This document shows positions 8,912 through 20,416 of a stretch of DNA of 64,000 nt, piece after piece. A program made the translations under genes and the position numbers. A model generated the notes under the pieces. That model made no database searches. It worked only from the letters and a program-made list of their open reading frames with translations, and had not been told where the DNA came from. This DNA comes from Chlorophyllum brunneum (Eukaryota; Basidiomycota; Agaricomycetes; Agaricales; Agaricaceae): contig OY756139.1 of the NCBI GenBank assembly GCA_963576785.1, forward strand, positions 3,534,001-3,598,000, in the 5' to 3' direction. Every line of letters begins with the position of its first letter. The stretch's first letter is position 1.

Positions 8912-11561
8912 TCATAGATGGATGTGATAGGTTGCAGAAATACGTACCGGGTGACCCTCCCCATCGTCCTTCTCCTGCTCTTCCTCATCATCATGCTTAC
9001 CATCCTCTCCCGCCTCTTCATAATAATTCTCATCATCCTCATTCTCGTCATTGTCGGCTCCTTGATCCTCCTTGTCCTCTTCCCTATTGGTGTACTCGGA
9101 CGGCGGCGCGGAGTCGACTTCAGGAGCTTTCCGCTTCGTGCCCTGGCTGGATCGCGACGAACGGAATGTTGCACTGCGACGAGATTCACTCTCGGATGGT
9201 GATAAGAAAGTGGCACTGGGTCCAGACTTGATGGACCTATGCTTGCTCGCTTTCTCCTTGTCCATGAAATCCGCATTTTTATTTTCGACAACAAAATTGA
9301 GGATCAGACGTTGAAGGAGTTCATGAACGTATTCCGGTTTTCGCTGATTGACGTCCTGTGCCCAGTGGTAGTCCGGGGTGATTGCCCTTGCCATTTCTCC
9401 AAACAGTTTCCCAAGCGCACTATACCCTGAATGTAAAACTTTGCCGCGAGATGAAAACGTATGGAGAAGCGACTCCCGCCTATCCTGCGTTGGCAATCCC
9501 TGTCGAGGTCCATCATAGTTGGGAAGTAATGACTCCCAGTCTGCACGTATAATATGCTCTTTTGGGGCACCCTCTGGCGCAGCTTGGATACCCCAGCAGA
9601 AACAAGTCCAGACGGCAGATTCTGCATCATGACGGAGTTCATGTCGCCACGTAGTTGTAGCGGGAGGGGCATTCTTCCGCACAAACCTATCCTCATATGG
9701 GCCATCAAACTCCTTCATACGTTGTGGGTGAATTGAACAGTAGGCATCACGGATGCCATCAGTGAGCTTTGGCAAGGGAGTAAAAGGTAATCTAGAAGGC
9801 GGTAATGGTTTCCCCGCCTGAACAGCCCGAGCAATGAACATCGGTGTGCCCTACTTACGTTGAGCAATACACATCACGGATGCCATCAGTGAGCCCTGGT
9901 AATGCAATGAAAGCTACATCGGGAGGCGATAGCGGTTTCCCCGCCTGAACAGCCCGAGCAATGAACATTGGTGTGCCCTACTTACGCTTTTAGCGCGACA
10001 TTATGATAAAGTAAGATGAGGCCTACCGTACGCCCGTCCCCGGAAGGCTGGGGATGGTCGAGCATTTTACTATAACCAAAGTCGATAAGAAAGATGGAAG
10101 TTTTGTGTTTCGGTTCGCTACGCGCAGCTGAAGTCAACTGCATATCATAAAATATGTTATGACATACTCATTATCGAGCAAATGCTCAATGAACACGGGA
10201 GACGCCGTTGCGGAGGTCTGTATCCCGTTTCCCGGAAATTCAGGACGGATCACGACGTTCCATGGGCTAATGTCACGGTGAAGAATGTTGAGATCATTGT
10301 AGAGACCCCGAGTGACTATAGAAAACGTGAGGATAGGTATCAATCCATAACTAAACCCGTACCCTCTAAAAGATCATATATCGCAAAAAGAAGCTTTCGC
10401 GGGGTATTCAAACCCATAAATTCGGTACCGTAATCTTGTTGGGGAATACGGGTCTTGACGCGATTGCCGCAGAGCGTCCCTTGAACCTCAGAACAGAACA
10501 GGGCTCTGACAACGCCAGGATATGGTCCACCCGAGTGTATCTTTGCAAGTATTTCCCCCTCGGTCAATCGACGCGCAAGCCTGACGTACTGGTCTTTAAT
10601 TACGCGCTCAACCACGACCGTGCCAGGAGGACTGTACACAAAGATATTGGACCGACGACCAAAGGGATCACACGAGTAATGAAGACGACACGCCCGGTAT
10701 TGCATTCCGGCCACATCTACATCGAAGGCAATGTGTTCCGCGGGGCCTTTGTTGCTCAGTGTCCTCGATAAGGTTTTATCACGATTGGCACCTTGGCCAT
10801 CGTTAAGGTACTTTACAACAGCGGTTAGCAGTGGGACATAATCCTCCTGCTTCGAAAGCTCGAGTTTCCTGATCTCGTACGCATTGCATACGAGGAAGAC
10901 GAGGTCATTATCGTTGACGAGAAGGCCAAGTGCTGAAATGAGGTCCGGTCGAGCCTCGAGGAGATATGCGGCGTACGTAATAGCTTGGTCAATGCGCTGC
11001 TGACGGGTGCGGCCAGCAGAGCGGTATTCGATCGCCATTTCAACGGAGCCCCAATGATACTTCCCATTAGCTTCAACTAGAGGGAACTCTTTGTGGCAAG
11101 CTACGATATCTGGCCTGGAGAGCGTGGTGGTGGGGTGGTCAGCTAAGGAATTGTTACCACGGGCATGGAACTCGATATCTACAGCACAGTAAGAATAAAT
11201 TCACCTTTCACATCGGTCAACAGAGTTGTGACGTACTTTTCACCTCGAACTCGTCCAAGATACCGTTCACGACACTCATAAACGCCGTCACTGATCCAAA
11301 CGTTGCAGGCTTCTTTGTTGCCTGCTCTTCGTCTTTCTTCTCCCTCCTTAGTTTTTGGCCTTCTGGTTGCCCGTCCGTTTCCCCTTGCTCGTGCAAAGAC
11401 GTTGGCGGCTCACTTCCAATAAGCTGATAGAATGCATCGAGCGCGATACTGCGAATGGGAGGTAGATTAGCAGCAACCGTTTCGCGATCGTGCCAGGGAT
11501 ACATTGCCGCAAGTGTGTCAACAGGTGAGCTTTCAGCGGGTGCAGTAGCGCTCGTAGACAT
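8912..11561 (-). CDS. FunK1-type (fungal-type) protein kinase
   Basis: A frame-consistent model is 11561-11237, 11178-10363, 10315-10168, 10117-10027 and 9850-8912 (2319 nt, 772 aa). Exon 1 starts MSTSATAPAESS. Exon 2 holds the FunK1 N-terminal region (LSRPDIVACHKEF, WGSVEMAIEYRS) and the N-lobe with VVERVIKDQY. Exon 3 has the catalytic loop ILHRDISPWN, exon 4 has FLIDFGYSK, and exon 5 has GTPMFIARAVQAGK plus the C-lobe and an acidic Asp/Glu tail. HRD, N and DFG residues are all kept. A last small intron near 8950-8890 could alter the final residues. FunK1 kinases are expanded in Agaricomycetes; the substrate is unknown. An extra, slightly diverged copy of the first part of exon 5 lies directly upstream (9860-9986). 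Confidence 0.8.
9733..9986 (-). repeat. 127-bp tandem duplication of an exon edge inside the FunK1 gene
   Basis: Two similar units, 127 bp apart, each contain the acceptor-like GTAAGTAG followed by codons for GTPMFIARAVQAGKPL and a segment ending near YCS. Splicing into the right-hand unit (acceptor before 9977) reads into a TAA just after YCST. Splicing into the left-hand unit (from 9850) continues into the full C-lobe. Confidence 0.75.
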
Positions 11562-11963
11562 CGTGGCCACAGGAGACAACAGCAATTCAGTGCAGAACAT
11601 ATACTGGCACTGCACGTGACGGACTAGCATCACATGATCGATGTTACTATACACACTGCTCTCTGCCACCACGATCATAATCAACAAAAGATTAAAGAGA
11701 CAATTAAAAATGAAATTTATTGCAGCCGGTATTTCAACGAAAATGAACAATTGAACTAGCAAACAACTGTATATAAGGAAAATGTAAGACCAGAGTGCCA
11801 GCACATAAACACTGTATTCGAGAACCATGATACAGATGTCGGCCTTGTGCAGGTACCCCTACTCCTCATTGATCTCCTCACATGATATTACAGGCCAACT
11901 AATACAGTGGCACATTACAGCGAGATACTGGTGCAAAACAAACAGAGAATACAGGTTGAATTG
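11562..11963. other. Upstream region of the FunK1 gene
   Basis: About 400 bases, AT-rich toward 11640-11830, containing the presumed minus-strand promoter of the kinase at 8912-11561. Open frames here have no recognisable content. Confidence 0.4.
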
Positions 11964-14522
11964 CCCTATGCTTGCTTGCTTTCTCCTTGTCCATGAAATT
12001 TGCATCTGTTATGGATTCGGCTACTAAGGGCAATTGAAGAGGATGCGACCTCTAGGGTATGGCCTTAATACCTATCTCAGCCAAGTAACCGGATAAGCAA
12101 ATGTTATCAAACTGTCGTCACTCAACCAAGAAATGAGAATCCTATTTATCTTGTAGCTCTGAGTAATGAGGGCAAGTAGAGAATAAGCAGTTAAGCAATC
12201 TTCTATTGATTGACAGCAACTGTCAATGGAAACTCTTCTTGGGCAATCAAGAAGGCTATCCCTGTAGAAAATCAAAGCTTAAGCTTTGACTTCCTAATAC
12301 AGTCAGCTATTTATACTAACTACCTCTTTTCTATAAATACTACAGAGTATAGATAACGAGACTGAAACATGTTTCACAATGTGAAACTGATAGATATGAG
12401 ACTCAAGGTGAAACACTACTAAAGATAGATGTGAAACTAATAAAGATAAAACAGCTAAACATAGAGCAAAGTGAAACTGATAAAGGTGAAATGGATGAGT
12501 GCTTACTCATCCTCAGAGATCTCAGATGACGATGATGGAGATTCATTGGAACAGCTGCAGTAGCAAGACGTGCAGGATGAAGTGGTAGAGGGCAATGACA
12601 ACAATGGTAGTGATGGAAGAACTGCATCCATAGGATGATCAGAGTCAGATAATAGGAATGATGTAGATGTAATTGGTTCTTCAGAGAGATAAGACTCAGG
12701 TGACTTGACAAAGGTTCGAGTAGATCGCAATAGCAGATGGGGAGAATTGTTGCTGTCACTACTGGGTACAGCAGGTTTGTCATCTGGCAATAAGTCTCTA
12801 GGTCACATTTCTATGCAATAGATTCCATCAGCGATTTGTTGGTGAATGAGTGCTTTGAGCACTGGACCACAAGTGTACATGTAGGGGTGGATGTACTGCA
12901 TAGTTTCTTCAGTAGTCAGTTATGCTTTCCAACCATTATTCCAGGTGCTATAGAGGTTGTTCTCGATGGTGCATAAGTAGAGTCCATCAGTGTCACATAC
13001 ATGTAAGTATGGTGCATATTTCCAGGCTAGTTAAAGTAGAGAATCAATAATGGCATCATTGGATCGTGATAGTGGGACAAGTGGTATTGCTTCTGGAAAC
13101 TTGTTGTAACCTCTGACATAGGTTCAAGGTTCGGACATAATAGCATCTTTATTCTCAATAACAAAATTGAGGATCAGATATTGAAGTAGTTCATAAACAT
13201 ATTCTGGTTTTTGCTGATTGATGTCCTGTGCCCAGTGGTAGTCTATGATTACTGCTTCTGCCATCTCTCCAAACAGTTCCCTGAGGGCTCCATACCCTAA
13301 ATGTAAAACTTTGTCACCAGATGAAAATGTAGTGAGAAGCAACTCCCACCTATTCTACATCGACAATCCCTGTCGAGATCCATCATAACTGGGAAGTAAT
13401 AACTCCCAGTCTGCACGTATAATATGCTCTTCTGGTGCACCTTCTGGCGCAGCTTGGATACCCCAGCAAAAGCAAGTCCAGATGGCAGATTCTGCATCAT
13501 GATGGAGTTCATGTCACCACATAGTTGTAGTGGGAGGAGCATTCTTCTGTACAAACACATCCTCATACAGGCCATCAAACTCCTTCATACATTGTGGGTG
13601 AATTGAACAATACACATCATGGATGTCATCAGCAAGTTCTGGTAATGCAATGAAAGCTATGTTGGGAGGTAGTAGTGGTTTCCCCACCTGAACAGCATGG
13701 GCAATGAAGATTGGTGTGCCCTATTGATACCTTAGCCTCAAACATCTACAATGTCAGATGGAACTTATGACAAATTCACTTCCAGGAGGATCAGAAGAAC
13801 CAGGGAGTTTGCTACAACCTGAGTCAATAAAGAAGACAGAAGACCTGTGTTTGGGTTTCCTACATCCAACTGTAAGCAATCATGACTTGTGAAATGAGTT
13901 GTAACATACTAAGTATCAAGCAAATGCTCAATAAAGACAGAGGTTGTTGACGAGAGCATCTCACTGTGATCCTCCAGCAATTCAGGTCGGATTAGTATGT
14001 TCCATGGATTAATATTATGGTAAAGGATTTGGTGATCAATGTAGAGAGCTCGAGTGACTGTGGAAACTGTAAGAGATTACAGGGATTAATCCAAGAACAG
14101 AATATCACACTCTCCAAGAGATCATATGTTGCATGAAGAACCTTTCTGGGAGTATCCAAAGCTATGAAATTAGCTCTATAATCTTGTAGGTGGACACCGA
14201 GCTTGATATGCTTATTGCCTTTGACTTTGCCAGGGAAAGCTGCTTTCACTGCACCAAGATGATAAGGCTTAGCTGAATGTGTTATGTTAAGAATTTGCTT
14301 TTCACTGGATAGACACATAGCCCTGGCATACTGGTCTTTGATTTTGAGCTGACACATGATATTCCCTTTGGGTTTGTAGAAAAAGAACATTAGATTGGCG
14401 ACCAAAAGGATTGCTTGATCATGAGTAATGAATATAGTATACTGGACATGGCTTCCAGATATTCCTTTCTGGGGATAGTCGGATTTGGACCTGATTACTT
14501 GAGCATGTTCTTGCCCTAGCAA
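11964..14522 (-). pseudogene. FunK1-type protein kinase pseudogene (tandem copy 3), split by an insertion
   Basis: A CpG-poor copy of the same kinase family. The N-lobe is at 14522-14110 (KIKDQYARAMCLSSEKQ, TPRKVLHATYDLLES). The loop exon is near 14075-13960, with the HRD motif changed (YHNINPWN). The GTPIFIA segment is near 13720. The C-lobe is at 13606-13143 (HEL.HDAESAIWTC, PEYVYELLQYLILNF). The frame is shifted several times. The gene is cut at 13143 by a 1136-bp insertion; its next bases (a short match to the KASKH...DKEKA region of the intact copy) reappear at 11964-12006. Loss of CpG relative to the intact neighbour suggests an older, methylated duplicate. Confidence 0.7.
12007..13142 (-). 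mobile_element. LTR-like insertion of unknown family inside a FunK1 pseudogene
   Basis: The 1136-bp segment begins TGTTATG and ends CATAATA, that is TG...(C/T)A-type inverted ends, and is flanked by GCATC at 12002-12006 and 13143-13147. It separates two halves of the kinase pseudogene exactly. On the minus strand there is a decayed coding region (about 13110-12503) that ends in an acidic SEISEDE tail with a Ser-rich stretch. Beyond it is an AT-rich part with many copies of GTTTCAC between about 12490 and 12365, and TATA-like sequence near 12320. I do not recognise the protein. It may be a solo LTR, or a short deleted LTR element. Confidence 0.55.
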
Positions 14523-14736
14523 TTACTAAGATATGGGCAAGAAGTCACAGAAGTATTTCTATGATTTGATTGATATTCATACGTGTGCTTCACTCTTTTA
14601 ATCTCCGTCTGTAGTAATTACTTGGGTATATGGTATTGTAGGATATGAAAACAATACTAATGTCCTTGAGTTGTCTCAATCATCCTACTATCTAACCTAA
14701 ATCCTGTCCAAAGATTCCAACAATCTACCTCATCCT

Positions 14737-16094
14737 TTATGGCAGCTCTATCGAAGTTGGGAATTGGAACACATTATTTGGGTCCATGGCTCCCTTCAAT
14801 TGTTGAAGTTGCTGATAGTGCTGACCAAAGTACAAATTTTGCCCTAGTGCCAGAGTTAGTCTACAATACTTTTGTCCACGTGGTGTGACTTACAGTTATT
14901 CAATCTAGTATTGAGGTAGTTTGGGTAGGTACTATCCAGGGGATCAATAAGAAGATACTTAACTGGAGCATTAGTTGCTCACCTATAACTCCAGCTGGTT
15001 GGGTTATTGTTCATGATACTGTCAACCATCCCTAATAGGATACAGTTGGCTCCTTTTGTCTCGACAATGTATAACAGGCCTGACTCACCATCAAGGAGAG
15101 AAAATCCAGATTGCAGGAATGAATCACCAGTATTATCCACATAAGCATAAAACTGGATCAAGAATAGTGCATTCCTGTTCCCAAATGATGTGTTGTCTTG
15201 GAACATAGCATTAACCACTAATCCAGGTCCTCCTAGCTCTTCAACTTCAACAAACCAGTCCTATACATAGAGATCAGTTATTATTCCTAAAAGTTGAGTC
15301 ATATCTACATACTGCTTGAGATGAGAAACCCTGATTTGCTAGATATGCCATAAAAGCTTGTTGACTCCCTTGTGTCATTGGCTGGCTATCCAGTGTCATA
15401 ATTGACTTGACATAAAATATATCAGATCCATTGGGGATGCCAGTCGTGTTAAGCCTGCCATTGTTTCCACCAAAGTATGCAATGCTGTCGATATAACTTC
15501 CAGGCTTTACAGTCTGACTCTGTGATTTCTGACCAATTTTCTGCAGGAGCGGATTGATGGCATTGTTAAATTGATTTATGGAATTGTACCAGCCACCTTG
15601 GAGGGCGATACCAATGCAACCTTTTCTGCTACCTTTGAATAGAACCAATTCCAAACTGAACTCTTGGTATGCATTAAGGAGGGAGGAAGCTGCTGCTGTG
15701 GTCAAATCCCAATTGTATTTGAATACAGTGATGGATGAAGGTACGGAATATGTTTTGAATGTGATTGAGGTGGTGATTCCAAATGAAGGACCCACATCCC
15801 ACAGTTTCTCTCAGTTGAGTCTTATCAAAGAATGTGGATTCTAATACTTACCCAAGACAGTTCCGAATTCTGATCCCTCGAAGTCATAGCAATTGTTCCA
15901 TTGGCAAGTACAATATTCATTGATTCAATTGCATCCAACAACATATCCCACAACCTTGACAAGAATGCAAATCTCCCAAAGGCTGAATGCCCACTGATAC
16001 CAATGTACAGACACGTTCCATGCCCAAAGCCTTGCCCATAGGAATTGAGTGCCAGAGCAATATCACTGAGTCGATTCCCAGATTCAATAAGGGC
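14737..16094 (-). pseudogene. AA7-type FAD oxidase (berberine-bridge/glucooligosaccharide oxidase-like) pseudogene
   Basis: On the minus strand, fragments follow the order of an AA7 oxidase: LIESGNRLSDIALALNSYGQ then HGTCLYIGISGHSAFG (FAD-binding; the Cys of HGTC is the flavin-linking residue in the family) and LANGTIAMTSRDQNSE near 16094-15860. FGITTSITFKTYSVPS follows at 15795, then substrate-domain sequence to 15274. After that come NNPTSWSYR near 15000 and a BBE-like end, YFGQHYQQLQQLKG...FQFPTSIE, stopping at 14739. The N-terminal FAD domain including the expected signal peptide is missing, and stops and frame changes occur between segments. Such enzymes oxidise carbohydrates or alkaloids outside the cell. 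CpG is depleted. The left end is free; the right end abuts the NACHT fragment. Confidence 0.7.
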
Positions 16095-16095
16095 C

Positions 16096-16810
16096 TCAAG
16101 ATGAATCAGAGGGTTCAGTTTAGGGAACTTATCATTGAACCCTGTCAACTCATCTTAATCCAACATATATCCCCTGTTCAAGAACCATTACTCATCATAC
16201 TTAATGGACTGGATGAATGTAAAAGTGAGGTAGCACAGTATGAGTTCATTGAACTCATCAGCAACCATGTTTGATCCATTCCCAAATTCCCTCTACTGTG
16301 GATGATATGTAGTTGACCAGAGTGGTATCTCAAGTACTTGCTATCACAGCCAGACTTTCAGGTCACCTGTAAATGGGAGGAGCTCTGGATTGATGATAAT
16401 GAAGCTCAGTAAGATGTTCTACATGTTCTGGAAGATGGATTCCATGATATTTGTTTGTGAAAATTCCTGGATGATAACTGGCCATCCAAAGCCCACCTTT
16501 GACTGATTGCTGCAGCTGCATCCAGGCTTTCACTTTTGTCTCTACAATTATTCAATTCATCAGTGATACCAGAACCAGTGACCCATGCAGTCAGTTACAA
16601 ATCTGTATCCAATTTATAGGAGGTTGTGGTCTGCCAGGAGCCATAAATCCATTATATGCACTTGATCTTCTCTATTGAGAAATACTTTCAAGTATCCTGC
16701 CTGGAATCCTTTCGACCACCATGCAGATTTTGGGGGTGTCCACCCTATTCAACTGTAGGCCACTGCCAGCCCAAGCTCAGACCACTTTTCTTGGCTTGGA
16801 TTAGTCCACT
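16096..16810 (+). pseudogene. Decayed NACHT-NTPase fragment (second copy)
   Basis: Clear match to the gene at 3794-6177, covering its segment from about 4570 to 5275. It includes QRVQFRELIIEP, PLLIILNGLDECKSEVAQ (Walker B), FPLLWMICS and LLSQPDFQVTC. The open part ends at a TGA at about 16272, and many CGA/CAG-derived stops and CpG losses follow. The fragment has CAG where the first copy has the TAG at 4581, showing that the first copy's stop is a mutation. It begins abruptly at the AA7 pseudogene and is cut by the Copia LTR at 16811. Confidence 0.7.
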
Positions 16811-17270
16811 TGTTGTTATTTGCACTTTCTAAGCTGCATCACATGTGACTAGCTCTTCAGTATATTATTCATCTAATATTTGTGAGGCTGTACCTTCTGA
16901 CTCACATTATGCACTTCTTAGTCATGTATTTCATGAGCTGACTGATTGCTGTCACTCCAATTATGCTACTGGACACCACTGATGATATTGCAGTGTTTCA
17001 AGGGACTCCATAGTCATTACTGACTTATTATGCATAGTTATTACTTGTAGGTCTTAGAGTTTGCTATCCAGACACTTAGTATATAAAGTAGTATGTATTC
17101 TCTTAGGTTTCCTTAGATAATCTACTCGATTATTCTACCTTGCTCTACTTGACTCACAGCAACTCTACTTGACTTACAGCAACTCTACTAGTAACTTCAC
17201 TGTCTACTAACCAAACTATCAGTAAGTCAGATTATCCATCTGTCACTGCATGTTACTGTGCTGGAAAACA
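16811..17270 (+). repeat. Copia-like 5' LTR
   Basis: 460 bp beginning TGTTGTTA and ending AAAACA, with TATATAAAG near 17080. The 3' LTR is not in the window, so the borders are inferred from the break in the NACHT sequence on the left and the primer site on the right. Confidence 0.5.
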
Positions 17271-17510
17271 GGTTATGGGCCCCAGATTGCCTATTCCCCA
17301 TATGCTATGGCTAGCTGCAAGTGGGTTGTAGATAGGCTGATCTGACCAGTCTTATAAAGTATGGTCTTTCTAGCCCATCCCTCTAACGTGACTCAATCAT
17401 TTCACACTCTATTAAAGGCTTCCTCATATGGGTTCATAGCTTGAACAGTGCAGTGGTGCAGATTTGATTGCCCATGAATCTGATCACTAACTCTATTCAT
17501 TTATAGAACA

Positions 17511-18735
17511 ATGTCTTCCACTATGAATATCCTCATATCTTTTGTTCCAACTCTCAATAGTGCTGGAAACTATACTGAGTGGTTATTCTGCCTTGATGAT
17601 GCACTCTCTTTGATGACTCAGGATGGTACTACTGTCCTTGGCTCAGAGATGCTAACATGCTCAATGGATCTGATACATACTCTCTCACCCAAGTACTTTG
17701 CCTATGAGAATCTGGTTGATGCTAATGGAAATATCACTGGCCTGAACCCTGCTCACAATGTTAATGAGCATGCTAATTGTATGCGACTAGCCAAAATAGT
17801 CTACCCACATAAAGTCTAAGCTACTGGCTGATATAATCAACTAGTTCTTCACTGATGCTGCAGAGGTCTGGACTACAATATGCTCTACCTATGGAACCAT
17901 CTCTGTATCAGGACTTTATAGCTCATATGTTAAGACAATCCCTCTTGACCAGGATCCATCTGGTCCTATCACCTAATTGGAATCACTGTACTAATAGCTA
18001 AATTCAACTGGTGACTGTGATGTTCTGGAGGTAATCCAAGTGATAACTCTTCTTGCTAGTATCCCAAACCAGTGGAATATCACTATTCTTTTCCTCATAG
18101 TCAATACAACCATCTGAAATGTTATATTTAACAAAGTATGAAACACTATCATGAACCACTGGTCCACTATCAAAATGAACCAGAAAATTAACAAGTTCTC
18201 TAGCATAAAACCCCAAGGTACACCTCCATATTATTAGGGGCAGCAGTAGCAGCCTCAGGGCAAGGAAAAAAAACAGAAATGACAATGTGGCAAGCACAGT
18301 AGCAGTAAAGACTGAGTGAATAAGGTCAACACTGGGCAACCAGCTCCCTCCAGGAATAATGCTGGGCAACCAGTCTATATGATGGATTCTGTCGACTTTA
18401 GCTTTGCCAAGATAATAACTGAACCAAAGAAGAGTACTTGTAGCCTCATTACCAAGGTACAGTCCTCTGCTCCTCTCCCTCCTTCCCTCCTCTTGCAGAT
18501 AACAAATCCTGCCAAGAAAAAGACTCAAAATCTCCGGTGCTGCCCATCTCCATATATGGCTGCCAAGGCAAAAGCCTTGGATCTGTATAAGAAATACATG
18601 GGAAACACTTCCCTCCCCCAACTGGCCTCTCCTCTAATGGCTGCCTCTATTATAGAGGTTGATGAATTATTTGGTGCCACTTCAGCAGCCAAAGCATTCC
18701 AGCTCCAACTGCTATCAAGATGGACGAGGATGTAG
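17511..18735 (+). pseudogene. Copia-like gag (UBN2-type) remnant
   Basis: The first 102 codons are open (FVPTLNSAGNYTEWLFCLDD, typical of Copia gag N-termini). After a TAA at 17817-17819 the same protein can be followed: EVWTTICSTYGTISVSGLY, IPLDQDPSGPIT, LLASIPNQWNITI, then a Gln/Lys-rich basic stretch and MMDSVDFSFAKIITE. The rest (AAKAKALDLYKKYMG) is unassigned. Gag forms the particle that packages the element RNA. The stops mean it is dead. The 205-aa minus-strand frame over it (18621-18004) is an antisense shadow. Confidence 0.6.
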
Positions 18736-18825
18736 TGTCAATGGGATCTGAAGATAAGAACTACTCAGATAAAGCAATAGCAAGTATTTATTCAGCCCAG
18801 GTAATGTACTCACAACAACATTTTT

Positions 18826-20018
18826 TCAATGAGTTTTCCAAGGGTGTTGAGAAGGACTATTGGTCTGAATGCCTTGGGAGTGAAATAATTGGGCTTATTG
18901 GGTTTAGGAATAATGACTGAAGTAGAGTTCTTAAAATGCTTGGGCCACATTCCTAGGGACGGGCAGGCATTTCTGATGTTAAGGATGAGGTTGGTGCATA
19001 TAGAGTCGGCGACAATTTGCTTCAGATGAGACCATGAGATGTGATCTGGGCCAAGGACAGACAAATTTGAGATATCCTTGAGTGACTCCATCAGCTCTAA
19101 GAGTGAGAAATCAATCCAAGTCCTATTCATCACCTCAGACTCTGTAATGGGGGGAAGTTCCTCAAGAACATTGAGGTTAACTGGCCAGTCATGGGTAGTG
19201 TTGTAGCTAGCATCTAGTGTCATCCACAATTCATCCGAAGTCAGACAAGGCTTGCCATTGAACTGAATAGCCTTAGTTGCTGGGAGAGAGCATTCTTTGG
19301 TCCAAGATATGAGGTCCCAAGGATGTTGATTGTCTACTGAGATTTCTTCAATCTTCCAATCAAAATAAGTTCTCTTAGTGCAGTGTGTGATCTTCCAGAA
19401 AGCATTCCACTTTCGTTTGTTCTTGGGCTTGGCTCTATGTAAGTGCAGGGCTTCTGAGCATTCATTGTTCCACCAGGATTTGGACCTGGTGGTGATTTTG
19501 ACCTTTTTTGCATTGTAGTCCCAGGTATTTTGAATTAAAGTCCCCAAGGTCTCAACGGATGATTCCAAATTACCTGGAGTCACTAGGGGCCAGTTCCAGA
19601 CAGTGATACCTTCCACAATGTCTGACAAGAATTTGGTTTCTTCATCAGACTCCTACAGAATGACAAGTTTCTCAATTATGATATCAGTTTGAGAGATGGG
19701 GAGAAAGATTAGCAGAAGTGTGTAATCTGAATTGAGTTGATCTCCAGCCTGAATGTTGTGGGTGGGAATGTGTGGGAGGGAATTGGAGACAAATAGTAAG
19801 TCTATCACTGTATCAGGGAGGGTGGGGTCCATGGCATAACATGTGGATATGGCTACTTGGGGAAGAGAACATTCTATGTTGAGTGCATCTGAAATAATCC
19901 ATAATTGGTCTACATTCACCAGGTATGAATTGGTCAAAGGGTCCTAGTCACAAGATTAGATGTTGAAATCTCCTCTCATGACAAGAAATGGGGGGAAGTC
20001 AAAGAGTTGCTCTTCAAG
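18826..20018 (-). pseudogene. LINE L2, 3' part: endonuclease C-terminus and RT N-terminal half
   Basis: Minus-strand continuation of the LINE whose 5' part is at 36472-39382. The endonuclease end (DTVIDLLFVS, HNIQAGDQLNSDYT; the SDH motif has become SDY) is at 19937-19653. The linker and RT start (ITTRSKSWWN, GPDHISWSHLKQIV, SVIIPKPNKPNYFTPKAFRP) are at 19628-18826. The RT stops after about the first third at 18826 and the catalytic motif is absent. Right boundary: Gypsy A with TSD TCAAG at 20014-20018. Confidence 0.75.
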
Positions 20019-20323
20019 TATTATGAACTATAGATAGACAGTACATTCCTATCATGCACCTATTGTACTCATCATTCCTATGCATCCATTTCACCCCCTG
20101 TTTCATCCCCTATGGCTGTACTCCTACTGAGTCATTCTACTCATCCCCTATGACTCCCTTACTCTGTTCTCTTATATTTAGCACTCACCACTAGTATATA
20201 AAGTATAGTAATACTTGATGTATTCCTTACACTTTACTAATTGTATCATCCCTTCTTCTTTTCTCTACTTCCTTGTCTTTATCCAAAGACTTGCAACCTG
20301 AGTACTAGACTAAGGTTGTAACA
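20019..20323 (+). repeat. Gypsy A 5' LTR
   Basis: Starts TATTATGAACTATAG (canonical TGTTATGAAC with one G to A change) and ends GGTTGTAACA. It contains TATATAAAG and ACACTTTACTAA (20229-20240), the self-primer sequence with one C to T change. Confidence 0.8.
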
Positions 20324-20416
20324 TTTGGTAAAGTGTTATTTGACTCACCTTGCAAGAGAGGTACCACTATTTGTAGCTAGGCTTGGAATAATAGCCTCTG
20401 ACCAGGACGACAGTAT

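Larger units (their letters stand above)
16811..18826 (+). mobile_element. Truncated Ty1/Copia-like retrotransposon (5' LTR, leader, gag)
   Basis: The element starts at TGTTGTTATT inside the NACHT fragment. The LTR ends ...GGAAAACA at 17270 and is followed by GGTTATGGGCCCC, a likely primer-binding region. A gag-like frame starts at 17511 and, after several stops, continues to about 18735. The right part is cut at about 18826, where minus-strand LINE L2 sequence begins. No protease, integrase or RT remains. Confidence 0.6.

Noticed and set aside
12403..12783. 126-aa minus-strand ORF in the unknown insertion
   Set aside because: It overlaps the frame ending in SEISEDE in another phase and its composition (Leu/Ser/Cys) suggests a shadow; neither is confident.
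18004..18621. 205-aa minus-strand ORF
   Set aside because: The plus strand of the same region continues the Copia gag protein through its stops; the minus frame has no recognisable domain and is an antisense shadow.
17000..20000. CRISPR-like or satellite arrays
   Set aside because: No regularly spaced identical repeats were found here or elsewhere; the window is eukaryotic and repeats are LTRs, TSDs and short motifs.
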